A stretch of DNA of 44,626 nt from Propionicimonas sp. Its GTDB lineage: Bacteria > Actinomycetota > Actinomycetes > Propionibacteriales > Propionibacteriaceae. A program made the position numbers and the translations under genes. Shown one piece after another: positions 24,475 through 36,854 of this stretch. The notes beneath the pieces were generated by a model, which had not been told where the DNA came from, made no database searches, and worked only from the letters and a program-made list of their open reading frames with translations. The stretch's first letter is position 1; each line of letters starts with the position of its first letter. The DNA lies in the NCBI GenBank assembly GCA_027492575.1, contig JAPUEM010000143.1, positions 1-44,626 of the forward strand, written 5' to 3'.

Positions 24475-25377
24475 CTAGAAGAGCGCCAGCGGGTTGATCA
24501 TGGACGCGGTCGCGCCGGGGATCTCGACCGGAGCCAGGACGCAGGCGAACTCGTAGCGGCCGCGGGCGCGGCAGGCTGCGGCCAGGTCGTCCAGCCGGGC
24601 GTTGTCGACCAGGTGGATGCCCAGACCGGCCAGCAGCAGGATGTGGAACGGGGTCGAGACCCCCGCGACCTGAGTGGGACGGGGGTCGACGCCGCCCTCG
24701 CTGACGATGAAGGGGGGCGCCCAGTCGGTCAGGAAGTCGACGCAGTCCACGTCGAGACCGGTCAGCGGGCGACCCGCCATCTCACCGATCCGCTCGCGCG
24801 GCGGACGTCCGAAGTTGAGGAACAGAATGTCCGCCGGGCCCGGGGAGACGCCGTGTCGCCGCAGGGCGTCCTTGAGGTCGGCCCGCCCGATCAGGTCGCC
24901 GTAGGGCAACCCGCCGGGGGTGTCGGTGACGTCGATGAGCACGCCCCGTCCGACGATCCCCTCGGCCAGCCGGGCCAGCCCGTTCTCCGTCGGCGTCCCG
25001 GCCTCACGCGCGCAACGCTCGTCGAAGGTCTCGCCCCGCCACGTGAAGTGGCCGAGGGTGTCGATGTGGGTCGGGCTGGGGCGTCCGTGCAGGTCGATCT
25101 CGAGGCGGTCGTTGACCGCCTCGTAGCCGTCGCCGGCGGAGATCCAGTGCCGCAACCGGTAGGGATGGGGCGCGGTGGCCTCGGAGGCGGTGGTCGCCGG
25201 CTCGTCGGCGGGCGTCCGTCCGCAGGAGACGAGGACGCCTTCGGTGACCAGGGCGAGGGCGGCGAGCCGGTCGGCGGCACCTGGCCAGGCCGGGGCGGCC
25301 GTCCGAGCGCGCTGCGCCACGATCTCGGAGAACTCGTCGGCGGAGTAGGTCGGGCTGCCGGGATGGGGATGCGGCAT
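24475..25377 (-). CDS. Cyclase-family metal-dependent hydrolase
   Basis: 300 residues. The motif SPTHIDTLGH (about residues 103-112) is the metal-binding THxDxxxH core of the cyclase family (kynurenine formamidase, isatin hydrolase and relatives). A C-terminal region has PTQVAGVSTPFHILLLAGLGIHLVDN, which includes the second conserved block. The natural reaction is probably hydrolysis of a cyclic amide, lactone or formamide. I chose ATG 25377 because it overlaps the antiterminator stop by one base (TGATG) with AAGGAGG just upstream. The gene is thus third in the PTS-antiterminator operon, an unusual place for this enzyme. The substrate cannot be inferred beyond a link to glycoside use. Confidence 0.75.
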   Translation of the reverse strand: MPHPHPGSPTYSADEFSEIVAQRARTAAPAWPGAADRLAALALVTEGVLVSCGRTPADEPATTASEATAPHPYRLRHWISAGDGYEAVNDRLEIDLHGRPSPTHIDTLGHFTWRGETFDERCAREAGTPTENGLARLAEGIVGRGVLIDVTDTPGGLPYGDLIGRADLKDALRRHGVSPGPADILFLNFGRPPRERIGEMAGRPLTGLDVDCVDFLTDWAPPFIVSEGGVDPRPTQVAGVSTPFHILLLAGLGIHLVDNARLDDLAAACRARGRYEFACVLAPVEIPGATASMINPLALF

Positions 25378-26222
25378 CAATCCTCCTTCTGCTGATCCAG
25401 CCGGAGCCGGGCGATGTGGACGGTGAGGTAGGCCTGCTCGGCGTCGCTGATCGGGCCGTTCAGGCGCAGTTCGAGCAGCACTCGCACCCGCCGGGCGGCC
25501 GCGTAGGCGTCGGGGTATTCCTCCTCCAGCGCCCGGGTGACCCGTTCGGCGCCGGCCTCCACCGCCTTGCCGAGGGCGTGCCGGGCGAAGAAGTAGCGCA
25601 GGTGGGTGATGAACCGGGCTGCGCTGACCGAACGGCGGTCGACCGTGGGGAAGAACTCGTCCAGCACGTCGAAGACCTGGTCGAGCAGCTCGGTGACGAT
25701 CATCGTGCGGCGCATGTCCGGGGTAGAGAACTGTGCGTTCACCAGGTGTAATGCGATCGGAATCGCCTCGCCGTCGGGCAGCCGCACCCCGGTCTCGGCG
25801 TAGGTGACCGCCAGCGCCCGCAAGCCGAAGGCATACTCGGCCGGGAACAGGTGCGGCACCTCGGCGGCCAGCGGGTACTCGATGGCCTCGCCGCGGCCGT
25901 ACCGTTCCAGGGCGTAGTGCAGATGGTCGGCCAGCGGGATCACGTTGTTCTGCCGGAACTCCGTGCCGAACTCGATGCAGGCCCGCTCCAGCAGCCGCGC
26001 GGCCAGCGCGAGCCGTTCCGGCGGCAGATCGACCAGGAAGGACGCCATCGCGGCCGGCGACTCCCCCGCCTCCGGGCGGAAGACCTGGGTCGCGCGATCC
26101 ACCGGCACTTCCTGGCCGATCTCCACGCCGAAGGCGATGCCCTTGCCGGTCAGGATCACGGCACGGCCGTCCGTCTCGGCGGCGAGCAGCACGTTGTTGT
26201 TCAGAACCTTGACCACGCGCAC
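25377..26222 (-). CDS. licT: LicT/BglG-type transcriptional antiterminator
   Basis: 281 residues. Domains are CAT, the RNA-binding domain (1-56), PRD1 (about 65-170) and PRD2 (about 175-281). The phosphorylatable histidines are at positions 100, 159, 207 and 269, which as I recall are the same positions as in Bacillus subtilis LicT. The protein binds a RAT hairpin when the PTS is transporting sugar and HPr phosphorylates PRD2, and it is blocked by phosphorylation of PRD1 by EIIB when sugar is absent. A fitting RAT and terminator lie upstream of the EIIBCA gene (28140-28197). The gene follows EIIBCA by 39 bases. ATG 26222 is close to the stop of the PTS gene. Confidence 0.92.
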   Translation of the reverse strand: MRVVKVLNNNVLLAAETDGRAVILTGKGIAFGVEIGQEVPVDRATQVFRPEAGESPAAMASFLVDLPPERLALAARLLERACIEFGTEFRQNNVIPLADHLHYALERYGRGEAIEYPLAAEVPHLFPAEYAFGLRALAVTYAETGVRLPDGEAIPIALHLVNAQFSTPDMRRTMIVTELLDQVFDVLDEFFPTVDRRSVSAARFITHLRYFFARHALGKAVEAGAERVTRALEEEYPDAYAAARRVRVLLELRLNGPISDAEQAYLTVHIARLRLDQQKED

Positions 26223-26261
26223 GTCGGCATCACCTCCGCCGCCTGTCGACGACCCCGGGTC

Positions 26262-28109
26262 TCACCTTTCCACAGCGAGGGCGGGTTGTCCCGCGTCGAC
26301 CCGCGCGGCCGTCGACGGGACGACCGAGCCGTAGGAGGCGCTGTTGGTGACGGTGAGGATGACGGTGGTGTCGTAGCCGGCCTCCTTGACCGCAGCCAGA
26401 TCCACCGTGCCGACCACCGCGCCCGCCTCGACCCGGTCACCGGCCTCGAGGGAGAGCGAGAAGTGCTTCCCCTCCAGCTGGACGGTGTCCACGCCGACAT
26501 GCACCAGCACCTCGGCGCCGTCGTCGGTGCGCAGGCCGAAGGCATGACCGGTCTTCATGGCGGTGACCACGGTTCCGGTCACCGGAGCATGGATGGTCCC
26601 GTTGTCGGGATCGATGCCGATGCCCTGGCCCAGGGCGCCGGAGGCGAAGACCTTGTCGGCGACCTCGGCGAGTTGCACGATCGTGCCCGAGACCGGGGCC
26701 AGGATGTCGCGGGTGACGACCGCGGTGGCCGCCCGCGCCGGCTGGACGGCGGCGGCCGCCGTGACCTTCGGCTCCTTCACGCCCAGGACGTAGGTCAGCC
26801 CGAAGGCGAGGGCGATGGCCACCGCCGAACCGATCAGCTGCAGGGTGAAGTTGCCGACCTCGGAGAGCGCCGGCATGGCCAGCAGGCCCGGGAAGATGAA
26901 CGACTTCGAACCCGAACCGCCCGCTGCCGCGATCGCGCCACCGACGGCGCCGCCGACCAGGGCGAAGCCGAACGGCCGCTTGAGCCGCAGGTTGACGCCG
27001 TAGATCGCCGGCTCGGTGACGCCGGCCAGGAAGCCGGAGAGGGAGGCCGAACCGGCCACCTTCTTCAGTTCGCTGTCGCGGCTGCGCAGCATGACCGCCA
27101 GCGCGGCCGCGGCCTGGGCCAGACCGGCCGGCATGAGCGGGCCGAAGATCAGCGAGAAGCCCTGCGTGGTGAGGTCGTTGATCATGACCGGGACCAGGCC
27201 CCAGTGCAGACCGAACATGACCAGCGCCTGGACGAGGCCGCCGAGCAGCGCGCCGCCCAGCAGCGGGCTCAGCGACCACAGCCAGGTGATGCCGCCGGAG
27301 ATGGCCTGGCTGAGCCAGGTGGAGGCGGGACCGATGGTGAGCAGCACCAGGGGCACCATGATCGCCAGCGTCAGCAGCGGCATCAGCAGGCTGCGCACCA
27401 CGTCCGGAAGAATCCGCTGCAGGCCGCGCTCAAGGTACGACTGCACCCACACGGCCACCACGATCGGGATGACCGACGAGGCGTAGCTCATCATGACGAC
27501 CGGGATGCCGAGGAAGGTCACCGGATCGGGGCTGGAGCCCAGCGCGACGATGCTCGGGTAGACCAGCGCGGCGCCGATGGTCATGGCGATGTACATGTTC
27601 GCGCCGAACCGCTTGGCGACCGCGACGGCCAGCAGGATCGGCAGGAAGTAGAAGAACGCGTCCGCCGCCGCGTTGAGGATCGTTGCGGTCGTGCTCGCCG
27701 GGTCGAGCCAGCCGAGCTGGGTCAGCACCACCAGCAGCGCCTTGAACAGACCGGTCGAGGCCAGCGGCCAGATCACCGGCGCGAAGATGGACGAGATGAG
27801 CTCCATCGTCCGGCTGGCGAGGTTCCCCTTCTCCCCCGGCTCCTCGGCCGGGGCCTCCGTCCCGGTGACGCCGAGCGCCTCGTAGACGCGGGCCACGTTG
27901 TTGCCGATCACCACCTGCAGTTCGCCGGAGGCGTCCACCACGGACAGCACCCCGGGCAGCGACTGCAACCGTTCGCGGTCGGTAGCCGCCTTGTCGCGCA
28001 ACTGGAACCGCAGCCGTGTGGCGCAGTGGTTCACCGTCCGAACATTGCCTGCTCCGCCTACGGCTTCGGTGATCTCCCGACCCAAAGCCCCCCACTCGAC
28101 ACCAGCCAC
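26262..28109 (-). CDS. bglP: Beta-glucoside-type PTS enzyme EIIBCA
   Basis: 615 residues in one chain. EIIB (about 1-85) has the phosphorylated cysteine Cys29 in NHCATRLRF. EIIC (about 105-430) has eight or more membrane segments with GTPV-like loops and GVTEPAIYGV. EIIA (about 465-600) has the histidine-containing VLVHVGVDTVQLEGK. It takes up and phosphorylates an aryl- or alkyl-beta-glucoside, probably in exchange for phosphate from HPr. The start is GTG 28109 behind GAGGAGG. Its promoter, the RAT and the terminator lie directly upstream, and the antiterminator follows on the same strand. The exact sugar is inferred only from family membership. Confidence 0.93.
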   Translation of the reverse strand: MAGVEWGALGREITEAVGGAGNVRTVNHCATRLRFQLRDKAATDRERLQSLPGVLSVVDASGELQVVIGNNVARVYEALGVTGTEAPAEEPGEKGNLASRTMELISSIFAPVIWPLASTGLFKALLVVLTQLGWLDPASTTATILNAAADAFFYFLPILLAVAVAKRFGANMYIAMTIGAALVYPSIVALGSSPDPVTFLGIPVVMMSYASSVIPIVVAVWVQSYLERGLQRILPDVVRSLLMPLLTLAIMVPLVLLTIGPASTWLSQAISGGITWLWSLSPLLGGALLGGLVQALVMFGLHWGLVPVMINDLTTQGFSLIFGPLMPAGLAQAAAALAVMLRSRDSELKKVAGSASLSGFLAGVTEPAIYGVNLRLKRPFGFALVGGAVGGAIAAAGGSGSKSFIFPGLLAMPALSEVGNFTLQLIGSAVAIALAFGLTYVLGVKEPKVTAAAAVQPARAATAVVTRDILAPVSGTIVQLAEVADKVFASGALGQGIGIDPDNGTIHAPVTGTVVTAMKTGHAFGLRTDDGAEVLVHVGVDTVQLEGKHFSLSLEAGDRVEAGAVVGTVDLAAVKEAGYDTTVILTVTNSASYGSVVPSTAARVDAGQPALAVER

Positions 28110-28139
28110 GACGCCCTCCTCACGTCCGGCCGGACAAAG

Positions 28140-28172
28140 AAAAAAGACCTGGACGCCGCAGCGACCAGATCT
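28140..28172 (-). terminator. Conditional terminator of the bgl-type operon
   Basis: In the sense direction AGATCTGG (28172-28165), a 12-base loop, CCAGGTCT (28152-28145) and then five T (28144-28140). The 8-base-pair stem has one G-U pair. It overlaps the end of the RAT sequence, so only one of the two structures can form. This is the classical antitermination arrangement. Confidence 0.85.
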
Positions 28173-28197
28173 TGCCCCGTCCGGGTAACAAACCTTT
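28168..28197 (-). promoter_or_regulatory. RAT (ribonucleic antiterminator) target of LicT
   Basis: The sense strand reads AAAGGTTTGTTACCC with GGGGCAAGATC on the other arm. This matches the RAT consensus of the BglG/LicT family (GGATTGTTACTG and GGCAAAACC) at the conserved loop and bulge positions. It overlaps the terminator at 28172-28168. LicT binding here would prevent terminator formation and allow transcription of the PTS operon. Confidence 0.85.
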
Positions 28198-28204
28198 GAA
28201 CTGG

Positions 28205-28233
28205 ACCCTAAGCCACCGCGACCACCCGGTCAA
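28205..28233 (-). promoter_or_regulatory. Promoter of the bgl-type operon
   Basis: Sense -35 TTGACC (28233-28228), 17-base spacer, -10 TAGGGT (28210-28205). It lies just upstream of the RAT at the expected distance for an antitermination leader of about 35 bases before the first stem. The -10 is weak but position and spacing fit. Confidence 0.6.
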
Positions 28234-28271
28234 GCAACCCGCGGACGCAGCGCGCGGATCCCGTGACGACT

Positions 28272-28315
28272 GACTCGGAGTTTGTGTACTGAGGTCAGTC
28301 CACAAACTCCGAGTC
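28272..28315. terminator. 15-base-pair perfect palindrome downstream of the surface-protein gene
   Basis: GACTCGGAGTTTGTG (28272-28286), a 14-base loop that can itself pair (GACTGA/TCAGTC), and CACAAACTCCGAGTC (28301-28315). It lies after the stop of the surface-protein gene (28340) and upstream of the PTS promoter. It has no T tract, so it would be a strong hairpin with weak intrinsic release, or a protein-binding site. Confidence 0.55.
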
Positions 28316-28339
28316 AACGGCAGCCGGAGCGTCAGCAGG

Positions 28340-31300
28340 TCACGGAGCGACGGCGGTCGGCTCGCTGGTCTGGGTCGCGGCCTTGTTGTAGCCCGACTTG
28401 GAGCCGGTCACCTTCACCGTGATCTCCTGACCGGCATCCGCGGCGACCAGCTTGTAGGTCGGCTTGGTCGCCTTTTTGATCGCCGTCGTCCCCCGGTACC
28501 ACTGGTAGCTGAAGGACACCCCTGTCGGACCCCAGGAGCCCGGCACCGCGGTGAGGGTCTGACCGACCACGGCGTCACCCGTGATGGTCGGGATCACCGG
28601 GGTCAGGTCGGCCTTGACGATCTTCGCCGTCTTCGCCGAGGTCTTGGTCACCGAGGTGTAACCGGTCTTGGAGCCGGTCACCTTGACCGTGATCTGCTTC
28701 TTCTCGTCGGACGCAGTCAAGGTGTACGCGGTTCCGGTCGCCTTGCTGATCTTCTTGCCCGAGCGGTACCACTGGTACTTCATGGTCACCGGCTCCGGAC
28801 CCCAGACCTCCTGCGAGACCGTCAGAACGTCACCGACCTTGAGCGGCTCCACGCCCGGACCCGTCACGGTCGGCACCACGACATCCGTCAGCGTCCCGGC
28901 GGCGACCTTCTTGGTCTTCTTCGAGGTCGTGGACGCGTTGGAGTAGCCGTCCTTGGCTCCGGTCACCTTCACGGTGATCGTCTTGCCCTTGTCCGCGCCG
29001 GTCAGCACATAGGTGGTGCCGGTGGCCCCCGTGATCGTCTTGCCCGACCGGTAACACTGGTGGCTCAGCGTGACCGGGGCCGGACCCCAGACATCCGCCG
29101 AAGCGGTCAGCGTCGAGCCCACCTTCGCCGTCCCGGTGATCTTCGGGGTCACCGTGGTCAGGCTGCCCTTGGCCACCTTCTTGGTCGCCTTGGAGACCGC
29201 CACCGCATCGTCGTGACCGGCCCGCGACCCGGTCACTCGCACCGAGAGCACCTGGTCGACGTCCGCAGCCACCGGAACGTAGGTCGCACCGGTCGCGTCG
29301 GGGATGTCAGTCGTGCCCCGACGCCACTGGTAGACGAACTCGGACGGGGTCGGCTTCCACGTCCCGACCTTCGCGGTCAGGGTCGAACCCACCTTCGCCG
29401 TGCCGGTCACCTCGACGGTGGCAGGCGTGACCTTCAGGCCGCCACCCGCCAGCGCGATGTGGTGGCTGGCCCCGGCGGCCACGGCGAAGAAGCCGGTGCC
29501 GGTCGGCGTGTTCTTGATCGCCGGAGCAGTGTTGCTCTTACCCCACGAGAAGATCGAGCCGTCGGCCTTCAGCGCCACCGCGTGGTTGTGACCGAGCGAG
29601 GCATCCTTGAAGCCGGTGCCGGTCGGCGCATCGGTCGCGACCTTGTCCGCGGCGATACCGCCCCAAACCTTGAGGCTTCCGTCGGCCTTGCGAGCCAGCC
29701 CGAGAAGGCCCTCCGCGTCGATCTGGACGAAGCCCGTCCCCGACGGCTTGTTGGTCACCTGCTTGTAGTCGTCTCGACCCCAGGCCGCCACCGAGCCATC
29801 GCTCTTCAGCGCGACCGTGTGCCCGATCCCACCCGCGATCTGCACGAAGTCCGTCCCTGCCGGGGTGTTGGCGACCTGCCCGTTGGAGTTGTTGCCCCAG
29901 GACGAGACCGCGCCGGCGGGCAACTCGTCGTCGCCGTCTTCCGGATCGCCACAGACCGCAGCAGGCGAGGACGCATTCGGATTGCGGGTCATCGGGACCG
30001 AAATCGCCGGCAACGCACCATCGACCACGGTCAGCGCCGTACCCGCCAGAATCTGCTGGGCGGTCATCTCATAGCTGTGCAACGGCAACGAGGCACCGCC
30101 GTACACCTGCCCGAGGAACGCCGCATACGGAGCCCAAGGCCACGGCACCTGAGAGCCCTGCCCATCCGGATTCCCCACGTGCACCGTCACCCGATACGAC
30201 CCAGCCGCCAAGCCGGTGAAGCTGAATTCGGTCACACCATTGAGCGACATATTGGACCAGTTGCCAGCCTGAACCGGCTGCCCGCCAACCACCTTCCACA
30301 AGATCACACCCGACCACTGCGAATAGTTCGGGCACAGATTCGAGAAGACCACCTGACCGGACACCGAACCCGTGGCAGTCGGCGGCTCACCCTCGGTGAT
30401 CTCCACGTCGACCTGGACGCTGGCCAGACCACCCTTGCCGTCGGACACCGACACCACGAAGTAGTCGGTACCCACGTATCCCGCATCCGGAGTGTAGGTC
30501 ACCGTCTTGGACGTACCCACCCCACCCGGAACAGTCGCCACGCCATGCTCCGCCGGGCCACTGACCGACCAGGTCAGATCATCACCATCAGCATCGGACG
30601 CAGACAGCGCGACCGTGCCGCTCTGACCCTCCTCGACCGAGATCGACGGCATCTCCTGCCCGATCACCGGCGCGACATTGCTCGGACCACCACAGTTCTG
30701 AGGATTCGTGGCAGCCGGGTTGTGAGCCATCTCGATCGAGATCGCCGGCAACGCACCATCCGTCACCTGCAGCGCCGTACCCGCAAGAATCTGCTGGGCG
30801 GTCATCTCGTAGCTGTGCAGCGGCAACGAGGCACCGCCGTACACCTGCCCGAGGAACGCCGCATACGGAGCCCAAGGCCACGGCACCTGAGAGCCCTGCC
30901 CATCCGGATTCCCCACGTGCACCGTCGCCCGATACGACCCAGCCGCCAGACCGGTGAAGCTGAACTCCATCGCCCCATCGACCGACATATTGGACAGGTT
31001 GCCAGCCTGAACCGGCACCCCGCCAACCACCTTCCACAAGATCAGACCAGACCACTGCGAGTAGTACGGGCACAGATTCGGGAAGACCACCTGACCGGAC
31101 ACCGAACCGGTCGTGGTCGGCTCTCCGGGCTCCCCCGGCTCCCCCTCGGCCGTCAGGAGCGTCAGGTGCTGCTGGGCCGCCACGGCGACCGTGGTGCTGG
31201 AGCTGAAGCTGGGAGCCAGCACGACGTCATTGCCGACCCAGTAGCCCTGCCCGACCGTGCTGCTCTGATCAATCAGCCTCACCCGGTACTTGCCGTTCGG

Positions 31301-32335
31301 ATCAAGACCCGGAATGGTGAAGCTCAAGTCCGAGTTCACCGCGGCGGTCGTCTCCAGGCCGCTGCTCCCGTTGAAGTAGTCAAGATCATCGATGGCGACC
31401 ACCCGCAGATCGCTCGAGTTCACCGTGGCATCCTCGGGAAGCAGCACGTCACCCGTGATCGAGCCCGCCAGCTTCGTGCTCAGCTCTAGGGATGTCCCCG
31501 CGCCGATCCAGGGCGAACTGGACCAGTTGGTGAGGGAGCTGGACGAGTTGTACCAACCGGAGCCCAGAACGTCGGACGCATCATCGAAATGGACGCTGAA
31601 CCAGCCACCCTGGTCCAGACCGGAGATACTGAACGTCAGATCCTCGGCCACAGTGGTGGTCTTCACGAACTCGGTGATGCTCCCGTTCATCTGGTACACC
31701 GAAACGGTGTAGTCGCTGACCGAGTGCGTGCCCAAGGCCTCCGGGAGCGTGACAACGCCGATGATCTGATCGGCGTTCGGGACGCCCGGGGTCTCCGGTT
31801 CTTCGGGTTCGCTCGGTTCTTCGGGTTCGCCCGGTTCACCCGGCTCTTCGGACGGGGTGCGCAGCGAGGGCTTGATGAGCAGGCCGGTCTGGCCGTATTC
31901 GATCCAGGAGGAAGAACCCCAATCGTGCAGGGCACCCGTGGGAACGTAGATGAAGCCGTCCCCGAAGGTGTTGCTGGAGTCCCCGAAGTAGACGGTCAGC
32001 TGCGTGTGCAGGCCGTCGAGATCCGGGAAGTCGAAGTTGATCTGACCGCCGACGACGGCGATCTGCGCGACAGCCACCCGGGCGTGTTGCCCGTTTCCCT
32101 AGTTGTAGGAGTCAAGCTCGACGCTCAACGAGTTGACGTCGAAGTCTTCGTAGCCGGCAGGCAGTTCGATGCTGCCCGAGATCCGGTATGGGTTATCAGC
32201 GCTCGCCACCGTGGGAGTGCTGGCCAGCGCGCCGGTGATTGCCAGGATCAGCGCTAGGAGCGCCGCCAGCACGGGGCGGGCTTTCACACTCAACGAAGAG
32301 GGACTACCGAGTGGCCTCGACGGGCGAGCAATCAT
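28340..32335 (-). CDS. Large secreted repetitive surface protein, interrupted by an in-frame TAG
   Basis: The locus reads as one frame of 1332 codons with a single amber stop at codon 79 (32101-32099). ATG 32335 has AAAGGAA upstream and begins a signal peptide (cleavage near VASA). After the TAG the same frame continues, first with 7 non-start residues and then from GTG 32077. Alignment to the two following repeats places the TAG inside the first of three tandem beta domains of about 90 residues. Next come two near-identical GSVSGQVVF modules (about 407-545 and 655-795), a cadherin-like domain between them, RCC1-type repeats (about 800-960), and four Ig-like repeats with the YQWYRSG pattern (about 968-1331). 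There is no LPXTG. It would be an adhesin if read through. Confidence 0.75.
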
Positions 32336-32525
32336 GCGAGGGATTCCTTTCGACGCAGAGAGAAGCCACGCCGAATGGCTCGCACTCCCCCCAAGTGGTG
32401 TCCGCAGATTAGTTGGCGCCTCGGCTGCGACGGAACGTTCTCGGGACGACTTGCGGGCCGAGTTGCAAGAGTGCGTAGCGCCCATAGGCGGCCACAACGC
32501 TCACCGGCCAATCCACCGGCAACGA

Positions 32526-32565
32526 CCCTTCGGCAGGCTCAGGGATCCTTCGACAGGCTCAGGGT
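32526..32565. repeat. Two tandem units of a dispersed repeat
   Basis: Two 19-base units, CCTTCGGCAGGCTCAGGGA (32527-32545) and CCTTCGACAGGCTCAGGGT (32547-32565), separated by one base. A matching tandem pair lies at 38565-38603. Such units are common as dispersed intergenic repeats in GC-rich bacteria. Here they lie between tgt and the surface-protein gene. Confidence 0.7.
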
Positions 32566-32579
32566 CATTGGCGGGTGCG

Positions 32580-34652
<2,073 letters not shown>

Positions 34653-34656
<4 letters not shown>

Positions 34657-35813
34657 GAGAAGGCCTCCTTCAGCCAGCCTAGAACCCCACCCTTGTGTTT
34701 GGCGGCCGCAACCTCAGGACGAGCTTCGTCGCGCAGGTCGGCGAAGCGCCGCAGCAGCTCGCGCTGCTCGTCGTCCAGCTTCATCGGGGTCTGGACGAGC
34801 AGGGTGACGCCCAGCTCGCCGCGTCCGCCACCGCGCAGCTTCGGCACGCCCCGCCCGGGAACCGCGATCCGGGTGCCCGACTGGGTGCCCGCCGGGATGG
34901 ACACCGAGACGACGCCCTCCTCGGCCGGCAGATCGTCGCGCTCGGCCTCCAGGGTGGCGATCTCGACCTCGGTGCCCAGCGCGGCGGCGGTCATCGGCAC
35001 CTTCACCACGACCTCCAGGTCGTCGCCGTTGCGGCGGAAGACGTCGTGACCCGAGACGGTGAGCTCGACGTACAGGTCGCCGGCCGGGCCGCCGCCGGGG
35101 CCGACCTCGCCCTGGGAGTCGAGGTGGATCCGGTTGCCGGTGTTCACCCCGGCCGGGATCTTGACGTTGATCGTCCGGCTGGAACGAACCCGGCCCTCGC
35201 CCGAGCACTCCCCGCACGGGTCGGGGACGACGGTGCCGTAGCCGCGGCAGGCCGGGCAGGTCTGCGAGGTGCGGATGTCGCCCAGGAAGGAGCGCTGGAT
35301 CTGGGTGACCTCGCCCTGGCCGTGGCAGGTGGTGCAGGTGACCGGAGAGCTGCCCGGGTTCGCGCCGCCGCCGTTGCACTTGGGGCAGACCACGGCGGTG
35401 TCGACCCGCAGCGGCTTCGTCACGCCGAAGGCGGCCTCGGTCAACGTGAGGTTGAGCCGCACCAGGGCGTCCTGGCCGCGGCGGGTGCGGGAACGCGGGC
35501 CGCGGCTGGTCGCCTGGGCGCCGAACATGGCGTCCACCAGGTTGGTGAAGTCGAAGGCCCCGCCGCCGAAGCCGCCGAAGCCGCCCGCACCGGAGTTGCC
35601 CAGCGGGTCACCGCCGCGGTCGTAGACCGAGCGCTTGTGCGGATCGTGCAGCACCTCGTAGGCCTCACCGATCTGCTTGAACTTGTCGGCGGCGTCGGGG
35701 GTGTCGGCCACGTCGGGGTGGTACTTCATGGCCAGCCGGCGGTAGGCCTTCTTGATCTGTTCGGCGCTGGCGTCACGGGTAACGCCCAGCACTTCGTAGT
35801 AGTCAGTGCTCAC
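34653..35813 (-). CDS. dnaJ: Chaperone DnaJ
   Basis: 386 residues, a DnaJ2-type co-chaperone for DnaK. The J domain (1-70) has HPD at residues 32-34. A Gly/Phe region with [11 protein letters not shown] lies near 75-110. The zinc domain holds four CxxCxGxG-type repeats ([32 protein letters not shown], about residues 140-205), and the C-terminal substrate domain follows. It starts three bases after the hrcA stop and overlaps rsmE. It lies in the same transcript as hrcA and is therefore under the upstream CIRCE operator. Confidence 0.96.
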
Positions 35814-35816
35814 TCA

Positions 35817-36833
35817 TCATCCTTCAGCCAGGAAGCGCCCGACATAGCGGGCGACCGCGCGAACCGCGGCCATCGTCGAGGGATAGTCCATCCGCGTCGG
35901 ACCGACGATACCCAAGGTAGCCCAGGCGTCCGGCGCGGTTCCGTAGCCGCTGGCGACCACCGAGGTCGACTGCAGCGATTCGTAGGGGTTCTCGTGCCCG
36001 ATCCGGACGGTCACGTCACTTTCGCCGGCCGCCTCGCCGAGCAGGCGCAACAGGATGACCTGCTCCTCCAGCGCCTCCAGCACGGGCTTGACGGTGGTCT
36101 CGAACTGGTCGGCGAACCGGGTGAGGTTGGGCACCCCGCCGACGATCACCCTGCCGGAGTCGCGGGTGCCGATCACGTCGAGGACGGCCGCGACCACCAC
36201 GGTGCCGAGCGGACGCAGGTCGGGCGGCAGTTCGTCCAGCACGCTGCCCGCCCGGGCGGCGGCCCGTTCGGAGGAGAGGCCGACCAGGGCGGCGTTCAGG
36301 CGTCCGCGGAGTTCGGCGATGGTCTCCTCGCCGGCGCCGCCGGTGTCGATGGCGCGCTGCTCCACCCGTCCGGCCGAGGTGACCACGATCACCAGCCCGC
36401 GGTCGCCGCCGAGAATCACCAGTTCGACGTGCCGGATCGAGGAGCCCAGATCCACCGGGTACTGCACGATCGCCACCTGCTGGGTGATCTGCGCGAGCAG
36501 CCGGACGGTGCGCCGCACCACGTCATCCAGGTCGAGGGCGCCGGCCATGAAGGTCTCGATGGCGCGCCGTTCGGCCATCGACAGCGGCTTGACCGCGCCG
36601 AGCCGGTCGACGAAGAGCCGATAGCCCTTGTCAGTGGGGATTCTCCCGGCGCTGGTGTGCGGCTGGGTGATGTACCCCTCCTCCTCCAGCACCGCCATGT
36701 CGTTGCGGACGGTGGCCGGCGAGACGTCCAGTTGGTAGCGCTCAACCAGGGCACGCGAACCGACCGGCTCACGCATGGAGACGTAGTCGGTGACGATCGC
36801 CCGCAGGATCGCAAGCTTCCGGTCATCGAGCAT
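35817..36833 (-). CDS. hrcA: Heat-inducible transcription repressor HrcA
   Basis: 338 residues. An N-terminal winged helix (residues 1-75; [23 protein letters not shown]) is followed by a GAF-like domain and an inserted dimerisation domain. HrcA binds CIRCE and represses heat-shock genes until it unfolds or is titrated from GroEL. ATG 36833 is preceded by AGGAGG at good spacing. A CIRCE element lies only 22 bases upstream, so hrcA-dnaJ-rsmE are autoregulated. Confidence 0.96.
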   Translation of the reverse strand: MLDDRKLAILRAIVTDYVSMREPVGSRALVERYQLDVSPATVRNDMAVLEEEGYITQPHTSAGRIPTDKGYRLFVDRLGAVKPLSMAERRAIETFMAGALDLDDVVRRTVRLLAQITQQVAIVQYPVDLGSSIRHVELVILGGDRGLVIVVTSAGRVEQRAIDTGGAGEETIAELRGRLNAALVGLSSERAAARAGSVLDELPPDLRPLGTVVVAAVLDVIGTRDSGRVIVGGVPNLTRFADQFETTVKPVLEALEEQVILLRLLGEAAGESDVTVRIGHENPYESLQSTSVVASGYGTAPDAWATLGIVGPTRMDYPSTMAAVRAVARYVGRFLAEG

Positions 36834-36854
36834 GGGCCGCCCTCCTCACGCTGC

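Noticed and set aside
28575..29430. Regular repeats that could suggest a CRISPR array
   Set aside because: The repeats encode Ig-like protein domains in one frame, with about 270-base periodicity and diverged copies; there are no short identical repeats with unique spacers.
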